This document shows, one piece after another, positions 15,262 through 22,957 of a DNA stretch of 52,554 bases. Every line of letters begins with the position of its first letter. Position 1 is the stretch's first letter. A program made the position numbers and the translations under genes. The DNA lies in assembly GCA_017619835.1 (NCBI GenBank), contig JAFZRN010000016.1, forward strand, positions 1 through 52,554, in the 5' to 3' direction. The notes under the pieces were generated by a model. That model searched no databases, was not told the DNA's origin, and saw only the letters and a list, made by a program, of their open reading frames with translations. This stretch comes from Eubacterium sp. GTDB lineage: Bacteria > Bacillota > Clostridia > Lachnospirales > Lachnospiraceae.

Positions 15262-16117
15262 AATTAAAATATTCATATACAATTTTAGAAATAGTTCTAA
15301 TTTCCGCCGTACTGCCGGGCGCATTCTTCGACATCACCACGATCACATAATCCGCCCCTTTCGAATAAACGATTGCCGCATCATTATCCGCAATAGCAGT
15401 CTCTCCGGTCTTATTCGCAACAGTCACTCCCTCCGGAACACCGGCCGGAATCTTGTTTCTCCTGGTCTGCGCCTTAAGAAGCTTGATCATCTGCTTCGAC
15501 TTCTTCTTACTGACCGCAGTCTTCCTGTACATCCTCTCAAGAGCATAACCCGTATCCTTAACACTGGTCACATTTGCCGGATCACTCAGTCCCATCTGAG
15601 AAACAAACTGCGTCTTCGTATATCCATTCTTTTTGCAGTAACTGTTAACCTTCTTTTTACCCGCATCAAATGTATTCTTTTTCGTGAGCGATGAAGTGAT
15701 CACATTCGTATCATAATTACTGCTTATGGTGATCATCCTCTTCATGCGGTTCTTGAAAGTATCATCCTCTTTAATCTTCTTCTTGGCAACCTCCTGATAG
15801 GCCTCCATCATAACATAAAGCTTAATGAGACTTGCCGAAGGCATCTTCTTATTATTGATAACCATGTACTCATTGGTATCAAGATTTTTCACATAAACCG
15901 ACCACGTCCCGGATTTCCCTTTTAATTCATTACTGACCTTCTTCCGAAGCGCCGTCAGCCCCTTCTTTCCATTCTCCGGACTAAACTTTTCTGCAGCACA
16001 AACACTCGCACAACCATACTCATTTACTACCGGCGAAAGAAAAACAGCAAAACAAAACAAGAGTAATACTACACTTGCTAACATCCTTTTGGATTTTTTA
16101 CATGTCTTGCCCATCAT
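15260..16117 (-). CDS. Class A beta-lactamase-like serine hydrolase, secreted
   Basis: A 285-residue exported protein (signal about 1-42) of the beta-lactamase2/PF13354 type. Active-site motifs are SLIK (Ser96, Lys99), SNYDTN (133-138) in the place of SDN, and KTGE (236-239). An omega-loop glutamate corresponding to Glu166 is not evident in the stretch QMGLSDPANVTSVKD, so deacylation, and hence true beta-lactamase activity, is doubtful. A D,D-peptidase or other wall-directed acyl-enzyme is as likely. Lys-rich surface patches recur (KKKSKQM). It lies between the PrsW-like gene and the amidase and is bracketed by the structured repeat and its tail fragment. Confidence 0.85.
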   Translation of the reverse strand: MMGKTCKKSKRMLASVVLLLFCFAVFLSPVVNEYGCASVCAAEKFSPENGKKGLTALRKKVSNELKGKSGTWSVYVKNLDTNEYMVINNKKMPSASLIKLYVMMEAYQEVAKKKIKEDDTFKNRMKRMITISSNYDTNVITSSLTKKNTFDAGKKKVNSYCKKNGYTKTQFVSQMGLSDPANVTSVKDTGYALERMYRKTAVSKKKSKQMIKLLKAQTRRNKIPAGVPEGVTVANKTGETAIADNDAAIVYSKGADYVIVVMSKNAPGSTAEIRTISKIVYEYFN

Positions 16118-16144
16118 AATATATTTAATTTCTCTCTCCCTTTC

Positions 16145-16251
16145 GCAGCGTCCGTTTCTAGTTCGGTAAGCGCGGGAGGGCGCAATCCTGTTTCACTTCG
16201 AGGGCCTTCTCCGGCACTCGAAGGGGAACATGGTTGCGGTATACCCGCTTC
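16145..16251 (-). repeat. 107-nt dispersed structured repeat, copy 1
   Basis: Aligned without gaps to 38741-38847 (plus), this copy differs at only 4 of 107 positions. The centre folds as a long hairpin: GCAACC, TGTT and TTCGAGTGCC on one arm, a GGAGAA loop, then GGCCCTCGAA, AACA and GGATTGC on the other. Sequence on toward the PrsW stop (16252-16310) repeats GAAGCGGG and CAGCTG motifs and resembles 38694-38740 more loosely. It lies directly after the prsW-like stop codon and in the same orientation as that gene. Confidence 0.88.
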
Positions 16252-16307
16252 GATATCAGCTGCGCCATTACAACCCGCTTCAATTCACAGCTGCTCTCTT
16301 CTCTCCC

Positions 16308-17366
16308 CTACAGCTGATGAAGAGATGCTCCGCACCCTCTGCAGAAAAACGCCTTAAAACTATTGACCTCCCCACAAACCGGACAACGGATCAGCATATC
16401 CCTATCCGGTTCCGGCATAACCGGCTGCTGCATCTGTGGCTCGGGCATGCCCTGATTCTGCTGTGGCATACCTTGCACAGGCATTCCCTGTGGCTGATAT
16501 GGTGACTGACCCATTGGCTGTCCACCTTGTGCACCCTGCGGCTGATAAGGTGAACCCTGATTCGGAGCAGTATATCCTCCGTATGTCGGAGCCTGATATC
16601 CACCATATGGCTGATAAGGATTAGCCGCAACCCAGTACTGTCTGTACTGCGGTGCCTCATACATTTTCTCATCCTCTTTTTTTGCCATGATAACTCGTCT
16701 GATCGTAAATACATCAGCAACGATTACGAATACAACAAATATGATAGAGAATATCACGCTTTGTGTCATGATACAGAAATCATAGAATGCATGCAGTGAA
16801 GATGCGATCACGAATCCTCTGATAAGATTCGCTCTGCAGCCTGCCCTGTCACCATATGACTTAAGATACTTTGCATTTCCATAATAGTAACCCATGAAGA
16901 TTGCACACATTGCATGTGCGGGAATGGCAAGAAGACCTCTGGAGATTCCTGTCCTAAGGACGAAGCCCGCATTTGCACGGAAAAGATACATGATATTTTC
17001 CGTAGCAGCAAAGCCCATGGAACCAAACAGACAATATACTATTCCATCGAACTTATAATTGAATTTCTTATTTCTCCAGGTACAAAGGTATGCGGCAAGG
17101 AACTTAAACCCTTCCTCTATGATACCTACTCCGAAAAATGCCGTCATTGCATGATATATAAGATATGTCCCGCCGAACGTAATATCAACCATTTTTCCGA
17201 CAAGAAGCTCACCGATGATCGTTGGAATAACAGATAGAACACCGAGAAAGAATATCTTCAACAGAAGTGATATCGGCTCCTTCTCATGCTTATCCTGAAA
17301 ATATATAAATATCATAAGGGCGATTGCAGGAATAACTGCAATCAAAACTATCACTAAATTACTCAA
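16308..17366 (-). CDS. PrsW-family intramembrane metalloprotease with C-terminal zinc ribbon
   Basis: A 352-residue polytopic membrane protein. The PrsW signatures are IIEEGFKFLAA (Glu84, Glu85), GFAATENIMY (Glu123, Asn124), AHAMCAIFMG (His151) and LHAFYDF (His192). After about residue 235 comes a cytoplasmic Pro/Gln/Gly/Tyr-rich linker (PYQPYGGYQ, QGMPVQGMPQ), then a four-cysteine zinc ribbon (CPVCG and CRGCG, about 328-346). The start is TTG 17366, six bases after AGGAG. PrsW proteins cleave membrane proteins such as anti-sigma factors; no obvious target is encoded next to it. It lies ten bases after the upstream membrane protein gene. Confidence 0.88.
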   Translation of the reverse strand: MSNLVIVLIAVIPAIALMIFIYFQDKHEKEPISLLLKIFFLGVLSVIPTIIGELLVGKMVDITFGGTYLIYHAMTAFFGVGIIEEGFKFLAAYLCTWRNKKFNYKFDGIVYCLFGSMGFAATENIMYLFRANAGFVLRTGISRGLLAIPAHAMCAIFMGYYYGNAKYLKSYGDRAGCRANLIRGFVIASSLHAFYDFCIMTQSVIFSIIFVVFVIVADVFTIRRVIMAKKEDEKMYEAPQYRQYWVAANPYQPYGGYQAPTYGGYTAPNQGSPYQPQGAQGGQPMGQSPYQPQGMPVQGMPQQNQGMPEPQMQQPVMPEPDRDMLIRCPVCGEVNSFKAFFCRGCGASLHQL

Positions 17367-17375
17367 TGTCTTCTC

Positions 17376-18881
17376 CTATTTCATTCCGAACTGTTTATTT
17401 TTCTTTCTTTTCGGAACAGTATTTTCAACCTTTACCTTTTTATATAATACACCGTGCTTATAAAGAGCTCTCGATGCAAGATCTCCGATCTTATTACTGA
17501 GCGGCCAGTTGGACTTTGCCCTGTACTTCGGAACATAGACCTTGATGTTGGTCCTGCCTTCCTCCTCCGCCGTAACTATCTGATCTATTATATCATTATC
17601 GATAGCAAGACATTTCTTATAATAAAGATTTCTACTGTTTGTTTCCTTAAATGTCCTCTTTGTCGTATTGATATTGAAGAAAGCAATGACAACCATAAGC
17701 GGAAGGATAACCTGAACCGGACGGACCTCTTTAAGTATCCTGAGAAGCATGATCATAAGATCAATGAACAGGAAGAATATAAATCCGTAAAGAACATCCG
17801 GACGCCTGATGCTTCCGACATAATGCTTTGTGGATACAAGCACGAGATAGATCAGTGTGATTCCACCGACAAGTGTGATAAATCCGATTTCTCTGAGGCT
17901 GTCTTTATAAGACTCCTTTTTCTTTTTGATCCCGATAATCGCGCATATGACAAATGCTATCAAAAGGATTCTGATATACTGAGCAAAATACTTATTCAGT
18001 TCGCCGCCGGTTTCGTAAAGAGACTTAAGCTGTTCGGCGATCATTCCGGGAGACATCTTAGTCTCTCCTAATTCCTCTGCTCTTCCGCCGTTGATCTCAA
18101 AGATATGGATTATCAGCCAGTAAACCAGGACTGCGATCCTGATGGTATTTCTTTTTAGTAACTCCTTAGTGGCACATTTCTCTTTAATACCTTTTATAAG
18201 ATCGATCAAAAATGTGCAGCCAACGAAGGAAGCCAGAATGATACTGGCATAAAGATTGGATGCTAAAGCAAAGTAAATGATAAGCAGAAAAACACCGCTC
18301 TTTATCGGTCGCCTCATCACATCCTTTTTAGTAGATTTTAACACATCGTTACGGCAAAGGTACATTACGATCGATGCATTTAAAAGATTCGGGATTATAT
18401 AATAGTAGAAACAGGTCAGATCAAGACCGTTAAACATGTACTCATTTGATTTCCTGTGACTTCTGAATATCCAGAAATGGAACAATAGGAAAAATGTAGT
18501 CACAGAAAGATTGGCAGCCATGGAAAGACCGTACTTATCTTCGATAAGCTTATAGAAAAAGTAGCTGTAGACAGCGATAGCGATTCCGACAACCAGCGCA
18601 TTCATTATCATGTTGGCACTGATAAAATCCTTATTGATCGGGTAGATAACAAAGCTTCCTATCTGTGCAACCAGCGGCATGAGAACCTCGGGAAGTATCC
18701 TGGTCGGATTCCATTCCTTCCATATGGGGTAAGCCTTTCTGGTATAGCAGATATATTTCCAGTCATCAGCATCATAAATGATAAGCGGATGTATCCTTGT
18801 ATAGAAAATGAACATGAAAAGAAATACTAACGCGAAGTAAGCCGCCAGGATTATTCGGTTTTTCTTTTCTGAAGTCTTCAT
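17376..18881 (-). CDS. Polytopic membrane protein, DUF6056 / GT-C-like
   Basis: A 501-residue integral membrane protein with about 11 hydrophobic segments. An N-terminal extracytoplasmic DADDWKYICY motif follows the first membrane segment, and a short basic C-terminus (VPKRKKNKQ) ends it. Acidic pairs after TM1 and this topology are typical of GT-C glycosyltransferases and of the DUF6056 family, which act on lipid-linked sugars in wall or surface glycan assembly. This is inference. The start is ATG 18881 with AAGGAG eight bases before. A longer frame to 18917 would run into the tRNA terminator. Its stop overlaps the binding site of the PrsW-like gene. Confidence 0.75.
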   Translation of the reverse strand: MKTSEKKNRIILAAYFALVFLFMFIFYTRIHPLIIYDADDWKYICYTRKAYPIWKEWNPTRILPEVLMPLVAQIGSFVIYPINKDFISANMIMNALVVGIAIAVYSYFFYKLIEDKYGLSMAANLSVTTFFLLFHFWIFRSHRKSNEYMFNGLDLTCFYYYIIPNLLNASIVMYLCRNDVLKSTKKDVMRRPIKSGVFLLIIYFALASNLYASIILASFVGCTFLIDLIKGIKEKCATKELLKRNTIRIAVLVYWLIIHIFEINGGRAEELGETKMSPGMIAEQLKSLYETGGELNKYFAQYIRILLIAFVICAIIGIKKKKESYKDSLREIGFITLVGGITLIYLVLVSTKHYVGSIRRPDVLYGFIFFLFIDLMIMLLRILKEVRPVQVILPLMVVIAFFNINTTKRTFKETNSRNLYYKKCLAIDNDIIDQIVTAEEEGRTNIKVYVPKYRAKSNWPLSNKIGDLASRALYKHGVLYKKVKVENTVPKRKKNKQFGMK

Positions 18882-18901
18882 ATAGAAATACTCCTTTTGT
18901 G

Positions 18902-18932
18902 AAAACCGGGAACCCACAGAGTGGATTCCCGG
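18902..18932 (-). terminator. Terminator after tRNA-Arg
   Basis: On the minus strand CCGGGAATCCAC and GTGGGTTCCCGG form a 12-bp stem with a three-base loop and a TTTT tail. It ends only about 20 bases before the start codon of the downstream membrane protein. Confidence 0.8.
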
Positions 18933-18962
18933 GGATGGGGTGCACCTAACGTACGCACCAAG

Positions 18963-19036
18963 CGTCCCCGAGGGGATTCGAACCTCCGACCTACCGCTTA
19001 GGAGGCGGTCGCTCTATCCGGCTGAGCTACGAGGAC
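18963..19036 (-). tRNA. tRNA-Arg (anticodon CCU)
   Basis: The 74-nt cloverleaf reads GTCCTCG (acceptor), GCTC...GAGC (D-arm), ACCGC-CTCCTAA-GCGGT (anticodon arm), AGGTC (variable), GGAGG-TTCGAAT-CCCCT (T-arm) and CGGGGAC, with discriminator G. The anticodon CCU reads AGG codons. The 3' CCA is not encoded. It follows serS on the same strand. Confidence 0.96.
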
Positions 19037-19040
19037 ATAT

Positions 19041-19069
19041 GTGCCGGTGATCTCACCGATAACCGGCAC
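19041..19069 (-). other. Hairpin between serS and tRNA-Arg
   Basis: GTGCCGGT and ACCGGCAC form an eight-base stem around a 13-base loop, five bases before the tRNA 5' end. No T-run follows. It could be a weak terminator for serS or a processing signal for a serS-tRNA transcript. Confidence 0.55.
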
Positions 19070-19082
19070 GTAGTATTTTACT

Positions 19083-20375
19083 TTATTTATCAGTACAGGT
19101 CAAGATTTCCTTGCCACCCATGTAAGGCTGAAGAACCTTAGGAATATTGATGGAACCGTCCTCATTAAGATTATTCTCAAGAAATGCTATAAGCATACGA
19201 GGAGGGGCCACAACTGTATTATTAAGTGTATGAGCGAGATACTTTCCGCCATCTTCTGCCTTAACTCTTATCTTAAGACGTCTGGCCTGAGCATCTCCTA
19301 AGTTAGAACAGCTTCCTACTTCAAAGTATTTCTGCTGTCTCGGTGACCATGCCTCAACGTCGATAGACTTAACCTTAAGGTCAGCCAGATCTCCTGAGCA
19401 GCATTCAAGAGTTCTTACAGGAATATCAAGGCTTCTGAAAAGCTCAACTGTATAGCTCCACATCTTGTTAAACCAGTCCATGGATTCTTCGGGCTTACAG
19501 ATAACTACCATCTCCTGTTTTTCAAACTGATGGATGCGGTAGATACCTCTCTCTTCTATTCCATGTGCTCCCTTTTCTTTTCTGAAACAGGGCGAATAAC
19601 TTGTAAATGTAAGCGGAAGCTTTTCTTCATCAACCATCTTGTTGATAAAACGTCCGATCATGGAATGCTCACTTGTACCGATGAGGTAAAGATCCTCTCC
19701 CTCGATCTTGTACATCATAGCTTCCATTTCCTCGAAGCTCATTACACCTGTAACCACATCACTTCTGATCATGTAAGGTGGGATTACATAGGTAAATCCC
19801 TTATCGATCATGAAGTCTCTTGCATATGCGATAACTGCAGAATGAAGTCTTGCAACATCACCAATAAGATAGTAGAAACCATTACCCGCAACATCTCTTG
19901 CACTATCAAGATCTATTCCGGAAAGCTTCTCGATTATATCAGTATGATAAGGCACTTCGAAATCGGGAACAACCGGCTCACCAAATCTCTCAACCTCAAC
20001 ATTTTCGCTGTCATCCTTGCCGATAGGAACGGAATCATCAATGATGTTGGGGATTCTCATCATTATAGATTTTACCTTTTCCTCAAGCACAGGCTCTTTA
20101 TCTTCAAGCTCCTTAAGAAGAGCTGCTGACTCGGCGACCTTTTTCTTAACCTCTTCAGCCTCTTCCTTTTTACCCTGAGCCATTAATGCTCCTATCTGTT
20201 TGGATATCTTGTTCTTTTCGTTCCTGATAGCATCAGCCTGAGCCTGAACCTCACGTCTCTCTTTATCAAGCTCGATAACCTCATCAACAAGAGGAAGCTT
20301 ATGCTCCTGGAACTTCTTTTTGATATTTTCCTTTACAATATCAGGATTCTCTCGAAGAAACTTAATGTCTATCAT
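19083..20375 (-). CDS. serS: Seryl-tRNA synthetase
   Basis: A 430-residue class II synthetase that charges tRNA-Ser. An N-terminal antiparallel coiled-coil arm (about 30-105, rich in Lys/Glu) binds the long variable arm. The catalytic core has TSEHSMIGRF (near 235), motif 2 CFRKEKGAHGIEERGIYRIH (about 262-283) and motif 3 NTVVAPPRMLIAFLEN (near 390). The length is normal. It is the last protein-coding gene of a parA-parB-DUF4446-serS run, 37 bases behind DUF4446. No T-box leader is visible in front of it. Confidence 0.97.
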   Translation of the reverse strand: MIDIKFLRENPDIVKENIKKKFQEHKLPLVDEVIELDKERREVQAQADAIRNEKNKISKQIGALMAQGKKEEAEEVKKKVAESAALLKELEDKEPVLEEKVKSIMMRIPNIIDDSVPIGKDDSENVEVERFGEPVVPDFEVPYHTDIIEKLSGIDLDSARDVAGNGFYYLIGDVARLHSAVIAYARDFMIDKGFTYVIPPYMIRSDVVTGVMSFEEMEAMMYKIEGEDLYLIGTSEHSMIGRFINKMVDEEKLPLTFTSYSPCFRKEKGAHGIEERGIYRIHQFEKQEMVVICKPEESMDWFNKMWSYTVELFRSLDIPVRTLECCSGDLADLKVKSIDVEAWSPRQQKYFEVGSCSNLGDAQARRLKIRVKAEDGGKYLAHTLNNTVVAPPRMLIAFLENNLNEDGSINIPKVLQPYMGGKEILTCTDK

Positions 20376-20412
20376 GTTATTCTCCTTTCGACATTATGTA
20401 AACCAACGTGGT

Positions 20413-20958
20413 TTAAATGTCATCGTCTTCTTCTATATTAACCATCTTCTGGATTTCTTCATCAATGGTTATTGCTTTTTGAATAGCTTCCTTTTCTTCC
20501 TTTGAAAGAGCTATATAAGACTCGCCCTTGATAATCTCCTTTGCATAGGAGAAGCAGCCTTCCTTTGAATGCATTGAACTTATAACAAATCCGGAGTTGT
20601 CCTGATTAAGAAGTGCAAGTGAATAGCTGAGTTCTCCGGCCATATTTTCAAATGCATCATACTTAACAAGTCCCATTCTGTTATAGCAGGAATCTAGGTG
20701 ACCCTTGAAGGTTCTGTGGTCCTTTGAAAAATGCTTCATTCTGGCCTTAACCTTATCCATTTCCTTAAAACGTCTGAGGATTATATGTTCAAGGTCTTTA
20801 GCCTTCTTACCACTGGTTAATGTATAATATTTTCTTGTTATTATCTGTAGTTGTCTGAATACAACGACAAATGCTGCAAAAAGTAATATTATAAGCAGCA
20901 GCATGATAATGATTATCACTTCAAGTCGTATTCCAAACACACTGGTCGACAAGATCAT
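20413..20958 (-). CDS. DUF4446 family membrane protein
   Basis: A 181-residue protein with one N-terminal transmembrane segment (about 12-35) and a cytoplasmic domain. The conserved region reads YNRMGLVKYDAFENMAGELS, followed by SYSLALLNQDNSGFVISSMHSKE, which is characteristic of DUF4446. The family is typically encoded beside parAB in Clostridia, as here (11 bases after parB). Its role is unknown; the constant linkage suggests origin or chromosome-partition biology, which is inference. Confidence 0.88.
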   Translation of the reverse strand: MILSTSVFGIRLEVIIIIMLLLIILLFAAFVVVFRQLQIITRKYYTLTSGKKAKDLEHIILRRFKEMDKVKARMKHFSKDHRTFKGHLDSCYNRMGLVKYDAFENMAGELSYSLALLNQDNSGFVISSMHSKEGCFSYAKEIIKGESYIALSKEEKEAIQKAITIDEEIQKMVNIEEDDDI

Positions 20959-20969
20959 CTGTTATCTCC

Positions 20970-21944
20970 TTATAAAGCCGCACCGGCTTTTATTATATGT
21001 ATTATTCTTTCAAGGTCATCGTTTGAGACATACTCTATCTCAAGCTTACCCTTTTTACCGTTTCCGGTTGATTTGATAGCAACCTTGGAACCGATAATGG
21101 TTTTAAGGTCTTCAGCCATACTGTTAAGTATTGCTTCTAGAGCCTCATCCTTCTTCTTTACTTTGATCTGTCCGTTATCATCTATCTCATTTCCACTAAG
21201 GATGTTGTTTACGCCTTTAACAAGCTGCTCAGTCTCACGAACGCTGAGTCCTTCATCAAATACGGAAAGAGCTGTCTCATACTGAACATTAGGATCTTCG
21301 ATGGCAAGCAAGGCTCTTGCATGACCGGTACTGATCATATCATCAACAAGCATCTGCTTAACCTTGTCGCAAAGCTTAAGAAGTCTGAGCGAGTTAGTTA
21401 CTGCTGTTCTGCTCTTTGAAACACGCTCGGCAACCTCATCCTGCTTAAGGTTATATACTTCTATAAGATTCTGATAAGCAAGTGCTTCTTCAACCGCATT
21501 AAGGTCAGATCTCTGAAGGTTTTCTATAAGAGCAACCTCCATGCTTTCCTTATCTGTATATTCACGAACAATGGCAGGAATCTCCTTAAGTCCGGCCATT
21601 CTGGCAGCACGCCATCTTCTCTCACCCGCAATAATCTGATAGCCCTTACCCTTCTTAGTAACAACTATAGGCTGAATTATACCATATTTCTTGATTGAAT
21701 CAGCAAGTTCTGCAAGAAGATCCTCGTTAAACTCTTTTCTGGGCTGACCTGTATTAGGCTCAATCTCAGAAAGCTTAAGCTTTGTTTCTGCGGGAACTTC
21801 CTTTATAACTTCCTTAATAACCGTCTTTGTCGGAACCTGCGCAGGCTTCTTAGCCGGTTTAGTGGATTTGGTTGTCGTCTTCTTGGCAGCCTTATCAGAA
21901 GAATCTACTCCTAATAAGGTATTATATCCTTTTCCTAAAGCCAT
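20970..21944 (-). CDS. parB: Chromosome partitioning protein ParB (Spo0J)
   Basis: A 324-residue ParB CTPase/DNA-binding protein. A Lys/Pro-rich N-terminus (KPAKKPAQVPTK) precedes the ParB nuclease-like CTP domain, with EPNTGQPRKEF and GERRWRAARMAGLKEIPAIV. The helix-turn-helix region has QDEVAERVSKSRTAVTNSLR, and a C-terminal dimerisation part follows. The frame can be extended to ATG 21974, but that part translates a parS site (Met-Phe-His-Val-Lys-His). GGGGAGG before ATG 21944 is the better start. It binds parS sites just upstream and around the origin and, with ParA, segregates the origin. Confidence 0.96.
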   Translation of the reverse strand: MALGKGYNTLLGVDSSDKAAKKTTTKSTKPAKKPAQVPTKTVIKEVIKEVPAETKLKLSEIEPNTGQPRKEFNEDLLAELADSIKKYGIIQPIVVTKKGKGYQIIAGERRWRAARMAGLKEIPAIVREYTDKESMEVALIENLQRSDLNAVEEALAYQNLIEVYNLKQDEVAERVSKSRTAVTNSLRLLKLCDKVKQMLVDDMISTGHARALLAIEDPNVQYETALSVFDEGLSVRETEQLVKGVNNILSGNEIDDNGQIKVKKKDEALEAILNSMAEDLKTIIGSKVAIKSTGNGKKGKLEIEYVSNDDLERIIHIIKAGAAL

Positions 21945-21957
21945 GATACCTCCCCAA

Positions 21958-21973
21958 TGTTTCACGTGAAACA
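21958..21973. promoter_or_regulatory. parS site (between parA and parB)
   Basis: The perfect 16-bp palindrome TGTTTCACGTGAAACA matches the parS consensus of Firmicutes. It sits in the parA-parB junction. Confidence 0.96.
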
Positions 21974-21977
21974 TCTA

Positions 21978-22754
21978 TTATTGAAATAACTTATTCTTAA
22001 TAACCTCATCAGCCAGACTCCTATAAGCCTCAGCACCGGTAGATCTGGGATCATACAGGTTAATAGGCAGGCCAAAGCTGGGAGCTTCAGCTAATCTGAC
22101 ATTTCTGGGAACAATAGTGTCATATATAATCTCATCAAGATTTTCTTTTACATTCTCAACAACTTCTCTGGATAGATTGTTTCTGGAATCGTACATTGTA
22201 AATACCACTCCCTCTATCTCAAGATTCTTGTTAAGTTTCTTCTTGATCATATCTATGGTATAGATAAGCTGCGTTAATCCCTCAAGAGCATAGAACTCGC
22301 ACTGGATTGGAACTATCACAGTATCAGCAGCAACAAGAGAATTAATTGTGAGCATACCAAGAGCAGGTGGACAATCAATAATGATAAAGTCGAAATTTTT
22401 TCTCACATTCTTAATAATGTTTCGAAGGACATACTGCGGTTTATCAATATCAATAAAATCTACCTCAACACCGGAAAGATACTGACTTGAGGGAACCAGG
22501 CTGAGATTCTCAAACACATCAAGAATAGTTGCTTCTCCCAGATTACAGTCCCCAACAAGAAGATCATATACAGATCTTTCATAGGAATCCTTCTCAACAC
22601 CGAGGCCACTGGTCATATTTCCCTGAGAATCCATATCTATAGCAAGAACCTTCTTTCCTTTCTCTGCGAGACAGGCAGCAAGGTTAATTGCGGTTGTAGT
22701 TTTTCCGACGCCACCCTTTTGGTTGGCAACAGCTATTATTCTACCCATAAACAT
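21978..22754 (-). CDS. parA: Chromosome partitioning ATPase ParA (Soj)
   Basis: A 258-residue deviant Walker ATPase: NQKGGVGKTTTAINLA (Walker A', residues 11-26), IDMDSQGN and FIIIDCPPALGM (Walker B). It positions origins together with ParB and influences DnaA in related species. ATG 22754 (MFMGRII) or ATG 22748 (MGRII) may be used; AAGGA is five bases before the first. It lies 33 bases before parB, with parS in between. An extended -10 promoter lies 50-60 bases upstream. Confidence 0.97.
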   Translation of the reverse strand: MFMGRIIAVANQKGGVGKTTTAINLAACLAEKGKKVLAIDMDSQGNMTSGLGVEKDSYERSVYDLLVGDCNLGEATILDVFENLSLVPSSQYLSGVEVDFIDIDKPQYVLRNIIKNVRKNFDFIIIDCPPALGMLTINSLVAADTVIVPIQCEFYALEGLTQLIYTIDMIKKKLNKNLEIEGVVFTMYDSRNNLSREVVENVKENLDEIIYDTIVPRNVRLAEAPSFGLPINLYDPRSTGAEAYRSLADEVIKNKLFQ

Positions 22755-22806
22755 ATATTTCCTTATAAATGTAGATAAACCACCTGAAATCGGTGATGTA
22801 TCACGA

Positions 22807-22815
22807 ATTATACCA
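22807..22815 (-). promoter_or_regulatory. Extended -10 promoter for parA
   Basis: TGGTATAAT on the minus strand, a TGn element with consensus TATAAT. The -35 is poor. It would drive parA, parB, DUF4446 and serS. Confidence 0.6.
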
Positions 22816-22866
22816 CTTTATTGTAATAATATCCATAAATTTTCTTAATAATACAGCGAAATATAA

Positions 22867-22882
22867 TGTTTCACGTGAAACA
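22867..22882. promoter_or_regulatory. parS site 2
   Basis: Perfect TGTTTCACGTGAAACA. Two decayed relatives lie between this and the next site: ATTCATGTGAAT at about 22890-22901 and GTTTCATGTTAAAC at about 22909-22922. Confidence 0.95.
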
Positions 22883-22928
22883 AAAAGGATTCATGTGAAT
22901 CATAAATAGTTTCATGTTAAACAAAAAA

Positions 22929-22944
22929 TGTTTCACGTGAAACA
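22929..22944. promoter_or_regulatory. parS site 3
   Basis: Perfect TGTTTCACGTGAAACA. Read on the minus strand it is followed at once by TTTTTTG, so its RNA hairpin with a U-run could also act as the terminator for argS. Confidence 0.95.
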
Positions 22945-22957
22945 TTTTACATAGAAT

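Noticed and set aside
15260-16117. Antibiotic-resistance beta-lactamase
   Set aside because: The fold fits, but the SDN motif is altered and no deacylating glutamate is visible; the neighbours are wall enzymes.
18882-18917. N-terminal extension of the GT-C-like protein
   Set aside because: It overlaps the tRNA-Arg terminator; ATG 18881 has AAGGAG at good spacing.
22890-22922. Additional functional parS sites
   Set aside because: Both palindromes deviate from the consensus at core positions and are listed only as decayed relatives.
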